Shown one piece after another: positions 8,332 through 15,299 of a DNA stretch of 64,000 nt (position 1 is the stretch's first letter; each line of letters starts with the position of its first letter). Under the pieces are notes generated by a model. That model searched no databases, was not told the DNA's origin, and saw only the letters and a list, made by a program, of their open reading frames with translations. The DNA is from Riemerella anatipestifer_F (lineage in GTDB: Bacteria; Bacteroidota; Bacteroidia; Flavobacteriales; Weeksellaceae). The position numbers and the translations under genes are program-made. The stretch lies in the NCBI RefSeq assembly GCF_037861325.1, contig NZ_JAFELW010000001.1; one strand, 5' to 3'.

Positions 8332-9025
8332 TTTTTAATATCTTTTCACATTCTAAAAGTTCATTTATTTTCTCTTGGAGTTGTTCTTTTTTTCGATTTA
8401 AGCTGTGCAGCTTTATGGTATAGTTAGGCTGATCTTTGTCTGGTAAGTTTTTTTCTGAAGTAGCTATGGTCTGTCTTCGCCTACTGATGGAAGCCCTGAG
8501 TTTATTTCGGTATTTAAAAATCTCCATATCAGACATTTTTGAGAAATCAACCGATACTTCAGTAGGCATTATTCTTTTGTGTTCTTGGTAATGCTTCAGT
8601 ATCTTTTGGCACTCGTCAAATATTTTAAAACACTCGTAGATTTTCAGTTGAATATCAAAAGCCGTTTCAGCATCTTGGTCTGGCACTTCGTTAAGTTGCA
8701 TTTTCCATGAACAGGCTTCCATCCATACCTGCCAGCGTTTCCTAAAGGTAGCGTGTAGCTGTACAGGATAATCTGCAATTAAATCATGAAACACTCTAGG
8801 ATTTTTACCAGGAGTGTACTTTTTAGCAGGTTCTTTAGCCTCTACTTGGTATGTATCTTGAGTTTTAGCTTTATCATTGGTACTTTTTGGGGATAGTTTG
8901 CCATACTCATACTTCAGCTTGGCATAATTCTGCAAAGAGAATTTCTCTAAACTTTTTACCAATTTTTGAGAGCCTCCTTTGGACGAAAATTCCTTTAAAA
9001 GTTCTTGATGTTGTTGTGCATTCAT
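8324..9025 (-). CDS. Unknown phage protein with coiled-coil C-terminus
   Basis: About 233 residues from the ATG at 9025; the upstream extension to 9052 would add a Cys/Phe-rich stretch and run into a terminator. It is hydrophilic, with a charged middle (KTQDTYQVEAKEPAKKYTPG) and a C-terminal helical part rich in Lys/Glu/Gln that looks like a coiled coil. The stop overlaps the methylase start by eight bases. I recognise no family. It might assist packaging or DNA binding in this late operon; that is inference. Confidence 0.55.
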   Translation of the reverse strand: MNAQQHQELLKEFSSKGGSQKLVKSLEKFSLQNYAKLKYEYGKLSPKSTNDKAKTQDTYQVEAKEPAKKYTPGKNPRVFHDLIADYPVQLHATFRKRWQVWMEACSWKMQLNEVPDQDAETAFDIQLKIYECFKIFDECQKILKHYQEHKRIMPTEVSVDFSKMSDMEIFKYRNKLRASISRRRQTIATSEKNLPDKDQPNYTIKLHSLNRKKEQLQEKINELLECEKILKNE

Positions 9026-9028
9026 GTT

Positions 9029-9068
9029 GAATATAAAAAAGCAGCAAGGCAAGGCTTACTGCTTTTTT
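9029..9068 (-). terminator. Hairpin between the 95-residue gene and the 233-residue gene
   Basis: Stem AAAAAAGCAG/CTGCTTTTTT (9035-9044 with 9059-9068), ten bases each side, with the T-run on the minus strand formed by the stem itself. It sits between the stop at 9086 and the ATG at 9025, so it probably attenuates transcription into the methyltransferase cluster. Confidence 0.6.
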
Positions 9069-9085
9069 TAGATATGGATTAAAAC

Positions 9086-9373
9086 TTACGACTTGCTGCT
9101 TTTCTTCTCACTAGCTTTTAGCTGTATGGCTTGATTGATAATCTCTGCATCATCAATCAGCTGACTTTCTCTTAGTTTTTTAAGATTATCAAGCCTCTCG
9201 TTGGAGAGTTTACTCAGAGGTTCTACAGCTTCTGAAGTAAACTCTAGCCATAGACACCCTTTTTCTATAAGCTCTAAAGCATTAGATGGTATACCTTCAA
9301 TAGTATAGTCACCTAGCGAAGAAATGATTAAAGTGCCTATAGGCTTGGTTAGTTTAAAACACTTCTTGTTCAT
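9086..9373 (-). CDS. Small unknown phage protein
   Basis: 95 residues, ATG overlapping the stop of the tail-tube-like gene by one base, so probably translationally coupled. It begins with beta-strand-like alternation (KPIGTLIISSLGDYTIEGIP) and ends in a Lys/Glu-rich helix. Its place straight after a tail-tube-like gene suggests a tail or head accessory such as an assembly chaperone, but no motif supports a precise role. Confidence 0.5.
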   Translation of the reverse strand: MNKKCFKLTKPIGTLIISSLGDYTIEGIPSNALELIEKGCLWLEFTSEAVEPLSKLSNERLDNLKKLRESQLIDDAEIINQAIQLKASEKKSSKS

Positions 9374-9924
9374 TACGCAGCAGCTTCTAAACTAATTTCA
9401 CCTTCGTAATAGTAGAGCTTCGAGTTAGCCACAACTTTGGCTGTCACGCCACTATTATCATCTATCTTCTTACCAGAAGTAGCATCAGCACTTTCAATGT
9501 AAGCTCCTAAATCTTTAGAACCTATTATAAACAATTTACCTTCTGCATCTTTAATGGCGAAGATGCACGGTGTGTTTTTATAGGTGTCTATGAATCCCAA
9601 AGTTTTCGTTTTGAATCCAGGAATTAAGAAATCTATTTCAGTTTTGGTTTTTTTGTTACCAACATTCCCTGTAAGATTCATTTTCAGTTCGTTTTCATCG
9701 ATTTGAATATCGATGAACTTCCATGCTTTACCAGTATTAAGCACTATGCCTCCTGTACCAATTTTGATACGGTTGGTATAGTCAGCACCAGGAACAGGCT
9801 TTGCGAATGATTTCACAAAAGCGGTTGGTACATAATATAACCTAGTAGTAAGACCTGCGAATATATCTTCGTTTGGGCAGTTTTCGATATTCTCGTGAGG
9901 CGTGTCATTAAAACAATTTGACAT
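9373..9924 (-). CDS. Phage tail-tube-like structural protein, paralogue 1
   Basis: 183 residues; paralogue of the product of 279-842. Shared features are the CP near residue 16, T-R-L-Y-Y-V-P near 26-33, F-I-D-I-Q-I-D near 70, a LGFIDTYKNTPCIFAIKDAEG stretch in the middle (in the other copy LGF..KNIPLVFFIPDANG), GKLFIIGS, SGKK and LYYYEGEI at the end. The beta-strand pattern and small size suit a tail-tube or head-tail completion role; some Bacteroidota phage decoration proteins look alike. Located between the heptad-repeat gene and the small 95-residue gene in the late unit. Confidence 0.55.
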   Translation of the reverse strand: MSNCFNDTPHENIENCPNEDIFAGLTTRLYYVPTAFVKSFAKPVPGADYTNRIKIGTGGIVLNTGKAWKFIDIQIDENELKMNLTGNVGNKKTKTEIDFLIPGFKTKTLGFIDTYKNTPCIFAIKDAEGKLFIIGSKDLGAYIESADATSGKKIDDNSGVTAKVVANSKLYYYEGEISLEAAA

Positions 9925-9926
9925 AG

Positions 9927-10430
9927 CTATATTTTTTGGATTAAACTTGAGTTACCAGCAACAAGTTGAAGTTTGAGGTCTTCAATTGCTGCAATTTCTT
10001 TTTGGGTTCTTGGCACTCCATCAATACGAATAATCAAAGGAGCATCTTCTGTAAATTGGTAATTTCTACCTCCAAAATCAAATTTTTCACCTGGTTTTGG
10101 TTTTTCAGATTTTGGATTTTGAGCAATTGCATTTTCTCTAGCGGTTACATTCGCTTCTCTCGCTTCGAGATCATTCTCCCTAGTGGATACTTCATTCTCC
10201 CTCTCAGCAATCGCATTTTCTCTAGCGGTTACATTCGCTTCTCTCGCTTCGAGATCATTCTCCCTAGTGGATACTTCATTTTCCCTTTCAGCAATTGCAT
10301 TTTCTCTAGCGGTTACATTCGCTTCTCTCGCTTCAATATCATTCTTTATAGAAGTTAGATCTTCTTTGTTGCCTATTAGCCCATCGGCTGTAGTTTCAGC
10401 CGATGGAGTTGGTTTTTGTTGTTTTGCCAT
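9927..10430 (-). CDS. Phage structural protein with perfect heptad repeats
   Basis: 167 residues. After a short Pro/Thr-rich start, residues about 33-100 consist of repeated 7-residue units (variants REANVTA, RENAIAE, RENEVST, RENDLEA), a long regular coiled coil. The four units make a 28-residue block that recurs almost unchanged because the DNA carries 84-bp direct repeats. A Lys/Pro linker (PKSEKPKPGEKFDFGG) then leads to a globular end, NYQFTEDAPLIIRIDGVPRT and an alpha-helical tail. It sits directly downstream of the major capsid gene, so a scaffold, decoration or head-fibre role is likely but unproven. Repeat number may vary between strains. Confidence 0.6.
   Translation of the reverse strand: MAKQQKPTPSAETTADGLIGNKEDLTSIKNDIEAREANVTARENAIAERENEVSTRENDLEAREANVTARENAIAERENEVSTRENDLEAREANVTARENAIAQNPKSEKPKPGEKFDFGGRNYQFTEDAPLIIRIDGVPRTQKEIAAIEDLKLQLVAGNSSLIQKI
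10123..10340. repeat. 84-bp tandem direct repeat, about 2.6 copies
   Basis: Copies start at 10123, 10207 and 10291 (period exactly 84). The first two are nearly base-identical, differing at single positions such as GCAATTGC against GCAATCGC. Each 84-bp unit codes for four heptads of the coiled coil. Near-identity at silent positions points to recent slippage or unequal recombination rather than selection on protein alone. Confidence 0.85.
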
Positions 10431-10443
10431 AGTAGTAATTATG

Positions 10444-11469
10444 TTAAGCTGTTAATCCTCTCTCGTTAGGATATATGAGTTCGTTTTGTTCTCTGTTGTT
10501 AAGCCCTCTATTTTTAGAGCCGTCAGCAGTGTGCATATACACTAGCTGATTTATAGCATAGTCATAGCCAAGATTAAACTCGCCATAGACTCTCAAAATA
10601 CGATCATGAATCTGAACATCTGAAATAGTAGCAGGGTTGTCTATTTCATCTATCAGCTTCAGTAAGTTGTTATCTACTGTGGAAACAATTGTTCCCTGAG
10701 TAAGATTAGGAAGACCTATGATAGTTCTTCTGCCGACTCTTGTCTTGTTAGAATCTGTTTGGAACTGAGATTGTTTATATTCGTCCTCATAAGCGAGTTT
10801 GTAATCTTCAGCATCCACATCGTTCATAAATAGGACTTTAATTTTTGAGCGTTGTTGTGATGGTAATCCTTTTTCATAATTCTGCACTACATCTAATATA
10901 TTAGATTGTGTAATAGCATCTCCAGGAATTAGAAACGCTGGATTGTCCGTATCCTTAGCAATATTTTTATGGATTTCGTTCAAACCATCCATGGAAGTTC
11001 CAAACACAGGTGTATCTACTCCCTTTTTAGAAGCATCGTATTTCCCAACTACTGAAAGAATATTGACATCATCAATAATCTTTTTCTTCAACATCTCAAT
11101 GGCTGTTTTAGAAATGGATTTTTGGTCTGCCTTTTTACTCTCGTCATACATATCTTCCAGCCATGTCCCTAAAATTTCTGCTGGGTCAAGCTCAAAGTCT
11201 ATCTTTTGATGGAAGTTTTTCAAATTCTTATTAAGGAAAGAAATCTCACCATAAGGGGTAAATTTCTTTGATTCAAAAATCTGGACCACATTACTCATTA
11301 GCATTTGAATGGTAGGATAGTGTCCCTTTACTTTGGTTACGGTTTTAGCGTATCTGTTGAGTAAAATTTCATCAGATAGGATAGCCGATTGGATTGCAGT
11401 AGGATTAGAGCCTATATAACGCACTAATTCATTTCTAATTTGGTCTATTTTTAGGGTTTTATTTGCCAT
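10444..11469 (-). CDS. Phage major capsid protein (HK97-fold, predicted)
   Basis: 341 residues. Called as the major capsid because it directly follows a protease and a scaffold-like gene, has the usual length, and shows the pattern of Bacteroidota phage major capsid proteins: helical N-terminus, an EILGTWLEDMYDESKKADQK stretch, a central GTSMDGLNEIHKNI (often before a loop), then a beta-rich C-terminal half with RRTIIGLPNL, VSTVDNNLLKLIDEID and RILRVYGEFNLGYDYAI. The start overlaps the scaffold-like gene by 11 bases. The fold is predicted from context; capsid sequences diverge quickly. Confidence 0.75.
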   Translation of the reverse strand: MANKTLKIDQIRNELVRYIGSNPTAIQSAILSDEILLNRYAKTVTKVKGHYPTIQMLMSNVVQIFESKKFTPYGEISFLNKNLKNFHQKIDFELDPAEILGTWLEDMYDESKKADQKSISKTAIEMLKKKIIDDVNILSVVGKYDASKKGVDTPVFGTSMDGLNEIHKNIAKDTDNPAFLIPGDAITQSNILDVVQNYEKGLPSQQRSKIKVLFMNDVDAEDYKLAYEDEYKQSQFQTDSNKTRVGRRTIIGLPNLTQGTIVSTVDNNLLKLIDEIDNPATISDVQIHDRILRVYGEFNLGYDYAINQLVYMHTADGSKNRGLNNREQNELIYPNERGLTA

Positions 11470-11887
11470 GGGTAATTTGTTTTAAAAGTTGATTGTGTTC
11501 ATCGTTAGGATCAAGGTAGCCTTCTATAAGACCATCAGCTTCTTCATCTACTCCTGTATTATTAGCAAATGTGTGGCGATTTGTGGATTCTCCATATTCC
11601 TTGCATTTTTCGCCAAGAGTTACAATAGAAGCAATCATGTCATCTCCAGCTTCTACACCTGCAATGTTAAGGGCTTGCTCCAGGGCATTTTCTACATTTT
11701 TTATAGTGGCTTGGCTGTCGGATAGCTGTTGCTCCAAAGCAGAGGTGTCTTTTTCTTCTAAAGCCTCTTCTATGGTTTGAAGCTGATCTTCATCTAGTTT
11801 CGCAAATGACTTTTTATTGCCCAAAAACCCTGCATTCAGAGTAATTTGACTTAAGCCTAATAAAGCGGTTAATTTTTTGAATTTCAT
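11459..11887 (-). CDS. Phage scaffold-like protein
   Basis: 142 residues, mostly helical and acidic, with EDQLQTIEEALEEKDTSALEQQLSDSQ followed by a further helix; this matches the small coiled scaffolding proteins that lie between prohead protease and major capsid genes. It lies between exactly those two genes, with an 11-base overlap into the capsid gene and a four-base gap after the protease. Scaffold proteins have little sequence conservation, so the call is mainly from position and composition. Confidence 0.6.
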   Translation of the reverse strand: MKFKKLTALLGLSQITLNAGFLGNKKSFAKLDEDQLQTIEEALEEKDTSALEQQLSDSQATIKNVENALEQALNIAGVEAGDDMIASIVTLGEKCKEYGESTNRHTFANNTGVDEEADGLIEGYLDPNDEHNQLLKQITHGK

Positions 11888-11891
11888 ATTT

Positions 11892-12734
11892 TTAAAATTT
11901 GATTAATGCATCTTCTAATGTGCCTAGTTCATCTATCAAACCTATTTTTAAGGCTTCTTGAGGCGTGTAGGTTTTACCTTTAAATACATGATTATCGTCC
12001 TTTAGCTTTTCTCCATAATTGGACTTAATCCTAGAGATGAAATCATCTGTCAATTGCTTTAGTCTTTCGGAGTAGAGAGCTTCATTGCCTTTCATCAATT
12101 CTCTTATTTCTTGGTTTTTCTCCGTAGATTGTGGAGCATACAGCTCGTATATTTTAGCTCCCCATTTCTCAAACATAGCAGAGAAATCTTGATAGGAAAG
12201 CATTGTTCCTATCGAACCGATTAAGTCAGCGTAAGGACTTGCCATGTGGTAATCACAGCCACTTGCTATATCTTGAGCAGCGGAACATTGGTAACCACTT
12301 GTATAAGAAATAGTAGGTTTTTCTAAATTTTTGATGATGTTGGTTAGTTCTGCTGTGCCAGATACCATACCGCCGCCAGAGTCTATATTGAGTACAATAC
12401 CAGAAATATTAGGGTTAGCATCCAGAGATTTAAGCAATTTTCCGTAAAACTGAGTTCCTAAATAGGACCAGCTTGAGTATTTAACAATAGGACCTATTAT
12501 ATTTACAACAACAGGAAACTTGCTGTCGCCTCTGCATTCTCCTTGAGAATGCAATTCCTCTAGATAAATTGTTTCTTTCTCTTTGGTAAGAGCCGTTATA
12601 TTTTGGTTTTTCAAAAAAGAAAATTCCACGATCATATGAGCTAAAACCTCATTAAGGTAGGTTTTATCTATGGCAAGAGGAACATTGAAAAAACTGTTTA
12701 TTCCAGACATATCACGGATTTGTCTGGCAAACAT
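11892..12734 (-). CDS. S49 (SppA/ClpP-fold) prohead protease
   Basis: 280 residues. It should process the prohead by cleaving scaffold and capsid peptides. The ClpP-like core is visible: strand-turn VLNIDSGGGMVSG (113-125), the catalytic Ser in GYQCSAAQDIASG (Ser151), and DLIGSIGTML near 170-179, the usual region after the nucleophile. The catalytic Lys of the SppA family should lie some 50 residues further, in the KNQEIRELMKG region, but I cannot fix it by eye. The ATG at 12734 is the most natural start. It is the first recognised late structural gene and is followed by scaffold and capsid genes. Confidence 0.8.
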   Translation of the reverse strand: MFARQIRDMSGINSFFNVPLAIDKTYLNEVLAHMIVEFSFLKNQNITALTKEKETIYLEELHSQGECRGDSKFPVVVNIIGPIVKYSSWSYLGTQFYGKLLKSLDANPNISGIVLNIDSGGGMVSGTAELTNIIKNLEKPTISYTSGYQCSAAQDIASGCDYHMASPYADLIGSIGTMLSYQDFSAMFEKWGAKIYELYAPQSTEKNQEIRELMKGNEALYSERLKQLTDDFISRIKSNYGEKLKDDNHVFKGKTYTPQEALKIGLIDELGTLEDALIKF

Positions 12735-12753
12735 AAGATAGGTATATCGCTAA

Positions 12754-13200
12754 TTAAAGGACATAGCTTGGCTTTAGTATCGTAGTTCCATAAATAGAAA
12801 CTTCGTGCTTGTCGTTTCCAGAATTATCATCTTTATTGCCGTCTTGTAAATCTATTGTGAGTGGCTCTCGGTCATTTCCAAGCCATAATTTATCTACATT
12901 GGTAATTAGTTTTATAGCAAACTTTCTTTTGCCCAATAGTTCACTTAAACTGTTTAAATTGGCAGAATCTGTATATAAGCTATAATTGATATCTATATCA
13001 TAGTATTCGTTATCTGCCGTGTATTTTTTTTTGATATTTTTATTAAAGTCTTCAGGAATAATGCTTTCCATTACAATCAAAGGCACGGCATTAATGGTAC
13101 TCCTAGAAATAATATCGGTAAATTTTACATCTGAAGCTCTGTAAATTTCTACATTTCTGATTTCTCTAAAGATGTTATCTGGAGTATTTTTAATAACCAT
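12754..13200 (-). CDS. Unknown phage protein upstream of the protease
   Basis: 148 residues from ATG 13200; the longer version starting at TTG 13212 is less likely. The start overlaps the upstream gene end by 11 bases. The 14 bases before it and its spacing to the ATG match those of the DUF6712-like gene at 886-1764, and the first ten residues are similar (PDNIFREI). The rest, including YDIDINYSLYTDSANLN and a charged region EPLTIDLQDGNKDDNSG, is unlike it. Function unknown; possibly a head/neck or DNA-associated protein. Confidence 0.5.
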   Translation of the reverse strand: MVIKNTPDNIFREIRNVEIYRASDVKFTDIISRSTINAVPLIVMESIIPEDFNKNIKKKYTADNEYYDIDINYSLYTDSANLNSLSELLGKRKFAIKLITNVDKLWLGNDREPLTIDLQDGNKDDNSGNDKHEVSIYGTTILKPSYVL

Positions 13201-13690
13201 TTCCGTGTGCAATTTTTGAATGTTTTTTATTCATTTTTTCAATAATATTTTTCTTTTTACGCATAAAGTCCCTATGGATAGCATCATAGTATCCATCGGT
13301 ATCTTGAATGCCATAAAATTCTAAAATATTTATAATGGTGTCTTTGTATTTTAGTTGGTATAGCCTTTTGCATAGAATAGCTTGCTCGAATAAGTGCTCT
13401 CTGAATAGCTTTTCTAAGGCTCTAGAAATAAGTCTTAGATGTTCATCTTCTATGAGAATTCCTTCCTTATCAAAGGCTGATTGACTCAAAGAAATAGTAT
13501 AGTAATCATCCGTAACTAGATATTTTGAGCTTTCTGGTTTATAATAACTGTAACTTCTTTTCTTATTTAGAATGGAAGTTATAATGATGCCAAGCCAGTC
13601 TGTTTTATTTACTTTAAATACTTCTCCATACTTAAAGGTCAAAAACTGCTTAATAGCTCTAGTTACAGGAATTTTAATTTCTAGGTACAT
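13190..13690 (-). CDS. Unknown basic phage protein, first gene of the late block
   Basis: 166 residues, ATG 13690. It is basic, especially at the end (RKKKNIIEKMNKKHSK), with beta-alternating first half and helical second half, LISRALEKLFREHLFEQAI. The first gene after the repeat-rich gap at 13780-14010 and a -7 box at 13709-13716, so it heads the late operon. Basic charge would fit a DNA-binding late regulator or small terminase-associated protein, but no HTH is clear. Stop overlaps the next gene. Confidence 0.5.
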   Translation of the reverse strand: MYLEIKIPVTRAIKQFLTFKYGEVFKVNKTDWLGIIITSILNKKRSYSYYKPESSKYLVTDDYYTISLSQSAFDKEGILIEDEHLRLISRALEKLFREHLFEQAILCKRLYQLKYKDTIINILEFYGIQDTDGYYDAIHRDFMRKKKNIIEKMNKKHSKIAHGNGY

Positions 13691-13708
13691 CTATGCTTTA
13701 TTTTTACA

Positions 13709-13716
13709 CAAAAATA
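13709..13716 (-). promoter_or_regulatory. Candidate late-operon -7 box
   Basis: On the minus strand TATTTTTG matches the Bacteroidota -7 consensus TAnnTTTG and lies 19 bases ahead of the ATG at 13690. No TTG is found at the standard 19-21 base spacing, so an activator could be needed. The inverted-repeat region lies about 65 to 300 bases upstream of it. Confidence 0.5.
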
Positions 13717-13779
13717 GTAATAATCATCAGAGGATTTTAAGACAAAAAATAGAACTTACCAAGTCCTAGAGTAGGGAGT

Positions 13780-14010
13780 AAAAGTGTAATTCTGTAAGTC
13801 GCCTATTGGGAGCGGTTTTGGAGCTATTTTTAAAAGTGTAAGTCCTATTTTACCTGTTTTGTAAGTTGTGTAAGTGGCTATTTTCTTACAGTTATTTCTG
13901 TAAGTTTTATTTTCCTTACACTTTTATAGTAAAAAAGTGTAAGTATATAAGTATTTATAAATCAAATAGATTTACACAAATTGCCCTTAGACTTACAGAA
14001 TTACACTTTT
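13780..14010. repeat. Perfect 21-bp inverted repeat enclosing clustered TGTAAG words
   Basis: Bases 13780-13800 (AAAAGTGTAA then TTCTGTAAGTC) are the exact reverse complement of 13990-14010. Between them lie further words: GTGTAAGT at 13835-13842 followed by CCTATTTT, TGTAAGT at 13860-13866, GTGTAAGT at 13868-13875 followed by GGCTATTTT, an inverted pair CTTACAG/CTGTAAG (13885-13891, 13898-13904) and an 11-bp inverted pair CTTACACTTTT/AAAAGTGTAAG (13915-13925, 13933-13943). It lies in the 464-bp gap between the early and late blocks. Dense repeats in both orientations suggest binding of a phage protein: a late control region or replication origin. Confidence 0.8.
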
Positions 14011-14154
14011 TTTTCTATTATTAGGGGTAGAGAGGGGATAAGGAAGCTGTTGAGATGTGTCCACCCCTTTATTTAATAAGGAAGCCGCCAGGTTTCCTGG
14101 CGGCGAGTTTTTATGTTTGCTTTAAGTAGTAAGGGCTTTTAAACGGCTTATCTA
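14011..14154. other. Remainder of early/late gap
   Basis: No gene is seen. It holds the GC-rich hairpin at 14084-14104 and a repeated AATAAGGAAGC-like phrase (ATAAGGAAGC at 14037 and 14077). Together with 13691-14010 it forms the 464-bp non-coding gap described above. Confidence 0.5.
14084..14104 (-). terminator. GC-rich hairpin ending the early operon
   Basis: Perfect 9-bp stem GCCGCCAGG/CCTGGCGGC with a 3-base loop, the strongest stem in the prophage. It is followed on the minus strand by TTCCTTATTAAATAAA and on the plus strand by GAGTTTTTATG. It lies 51 bases past the stop of the last early gene (14155). Confidence 0.65.
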
Positions 14155-14421
14155 TTACTTGTATTTGAACAAATGCCCTACAAAACCACTACCAGGCAAC
14201 TGATAAGTACCGATGTATTTAAGGTTTTCAGTATTAAATACTTCTCCTGTGCTATATGTTATAATTCTAACATCTTCTTTTTCGGCTAATGGATTTACCA
14301 AAGCCCACAAGCAAGGTTTTCTATTTTGTTCTTGCACACATAAAATTTCTGCTCCTTTTGGGAGTGAAACGAATTGTACACCTTGTACAAGTAGTGGATA
14401 TTTGTAAACTACTTTGTTCAT
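14155..14421 (-). CDS. Small phage protein of the DUF7352-like type
   Basis: 88 residues, ending the early operon. The core P-K-G-A-E-I-L-C-V-Q-E-Q-N-R-K-P-C-L-W-A-L (residues about 22-42), then NPLAEKEDVR and LKYIGTYQLPG, closely matches a short protein found in many phages that I remember as DUF7352. Function unknown; early placement suggests a role in phage replication or host takeover. Four bases separate it from the gene upstream. Confidence 0.65.
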   Translation of the reverse strand: MNKVVYKYPLLVQGVQFVSLPKGAEILCVQEQNRKPCLWALVNPLAEKEDVRIITYSTGEVFNTENLKYIGTYQLPGSGFVGHLFKYK

Positions 14422-14425
14422 TGCA

Positions 14426-14845
14426 TTATTTTTTTTGATTTTGTTCGTTTATTAAAGCGTCTAGTTTTTCATTTATTTCCGAACTAAAAATATCTTTATT
14501 TTTAATATGTCCGTGAATTTCTTTTAACAGTTCCACGGCTTCAAACCCTAGTTTTATTTCTGGATTGAATTCTAGAGTTCTTTCGTTTTTATCTGCACAA
14601 TTTTCTAATAAAACGGAACAGTTCATTAAAACTCTTTGAAAATGATTTTCTGCTATTTTATGACAAAGGATTTCTAAAAATCTTTGCTCACTATCTCTAG
14701 GTAATTTATTTAGGATTTCATAAAATTCCCAGTCTATGGACGATAAGTCCATTCCTGAACGAAAATCTTTTGAAAGCCACTCAATTTCATTGAGTAGTAA
14801 GTTTAACTTAGATATTTCTTCTTGGGTGGTTTTTGTTACTTTCAT
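14426..14845 (-). CDS. Unknown helical phage protein
   Basis: 139 residues, hydrophilic and predominantly helical (KLNLLLNEIEWLSKDF, RVLMNCSVLLENC, GFEAVELLKEIHGHI). No conserved motif recognised. It is part of the early operon between the 51-residue Cys protein and the DUF7352-like gene, with tight spacing on the left (four bases) and six bases on the right, so it is co-transcribed. Confidence 0.5.
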   Translation of the reverse strand: MKVTKTTQEEISKLNLLLNEIEWLSKDFRSGMDLSSIDWEFYEILNKLPRDSEQRFLEILCHKIAENHFQRVLMNCSVLLENCADKNERTLEFNPEIKLGFEAVELLKEIHGHIKNKDIFSSEINEKLDALINEQNQKK

Positions 14846-14851
14846 AATTAT

Positions 14852-15007
14852 TTATTGTTTGTGAATTAAATTTTTGCACTTGCCGTTTTTAGGCTTAAAT
14901 AATGATAATGGACCAAATCTATCGCCAGTATCTAGCCATCTTAGGCATTGCTCTTTTAATAGACAATTATTATTAGCACATCGGCTAATATCGTTAGGTA
15001 GTTTCAT
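14852..15007 (-). CDS. 51-residue Cys-rich small phage protein
   Basis: A short frame starting MKLPNDISRCANNNCLLKEQ and ending at TAA 14852-14854. Its Cys spacing is C-x4-C-x5-C with CLRWLD, then GDRFGPLSLF, and GKCKNLI near the end; four cysteines, probably a zinc site. A nearly identical Cys pattern occurs in small phage proteins of Bacteroidota as I remember them. It overlaps the end of the upstream gene (14994) by 14 bases, supporting expression. It is below the size often used for gene calling. Role unknown. Confidence 0.6.
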   Translation of the reverse strand: MKLPNDISRCANNNCLLKEQCLRWLDTGDRFGPLSLFKPKNGKCKNLIHKQ

Positions 15008-15272
15008 TTTTAGTGAATTTATATAGAAATTTTATTACTTCATTAGACTGATCTTTGAGGTAAGGTTTTGTGATGTCTATCTCTTGAAAGTAAAATTTGT
15101 CTGATTTTGTTTGAACGAAAATAACTCGATGGTCTAAATAACATAAACTTACTTCTTTAAAAAGATTTAACCAAGCTAAAACATCGGTCAGCATTGGTTC
15201 TTTATCTACAAGTCTTGTAAATTCATATCTGATATCATCCGTTATAACTTGTAATTTTTCTTGTTTTGTCAT
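14994..15272 (-). CDS. Small unknown phage protein
   Basis: 92 residues. Contains a Leu/Trp helix (MLTDVLAWLNLFKEVSL) followed by two short strands (HRVIFVQTKSDKFYFQEIDI). No motif recognised. It lies 27 bases past the PP-loop gene in the early operon and overlaps the small Cys-rich gene by 14 bases. Confidence 0.5.
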   Translation of the reverse strand: MTKQEKLQVITDDIRYEFTRLVDKEPMLTDVLAWLNLFKEVSLCYLDHRVIFVQTKSDKFYFQEIDITKPYLKDQSNEVIKFLYKFTKNETT

Positions 15273-15299
15273 GATTGATAAACATACAAATTTATTTTT

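Noticed and set aside
10123..10340. CRISPR-like array
   Set aside because: The repeats are contiguous without spacers and fall in frame as heptads of a coding gene.
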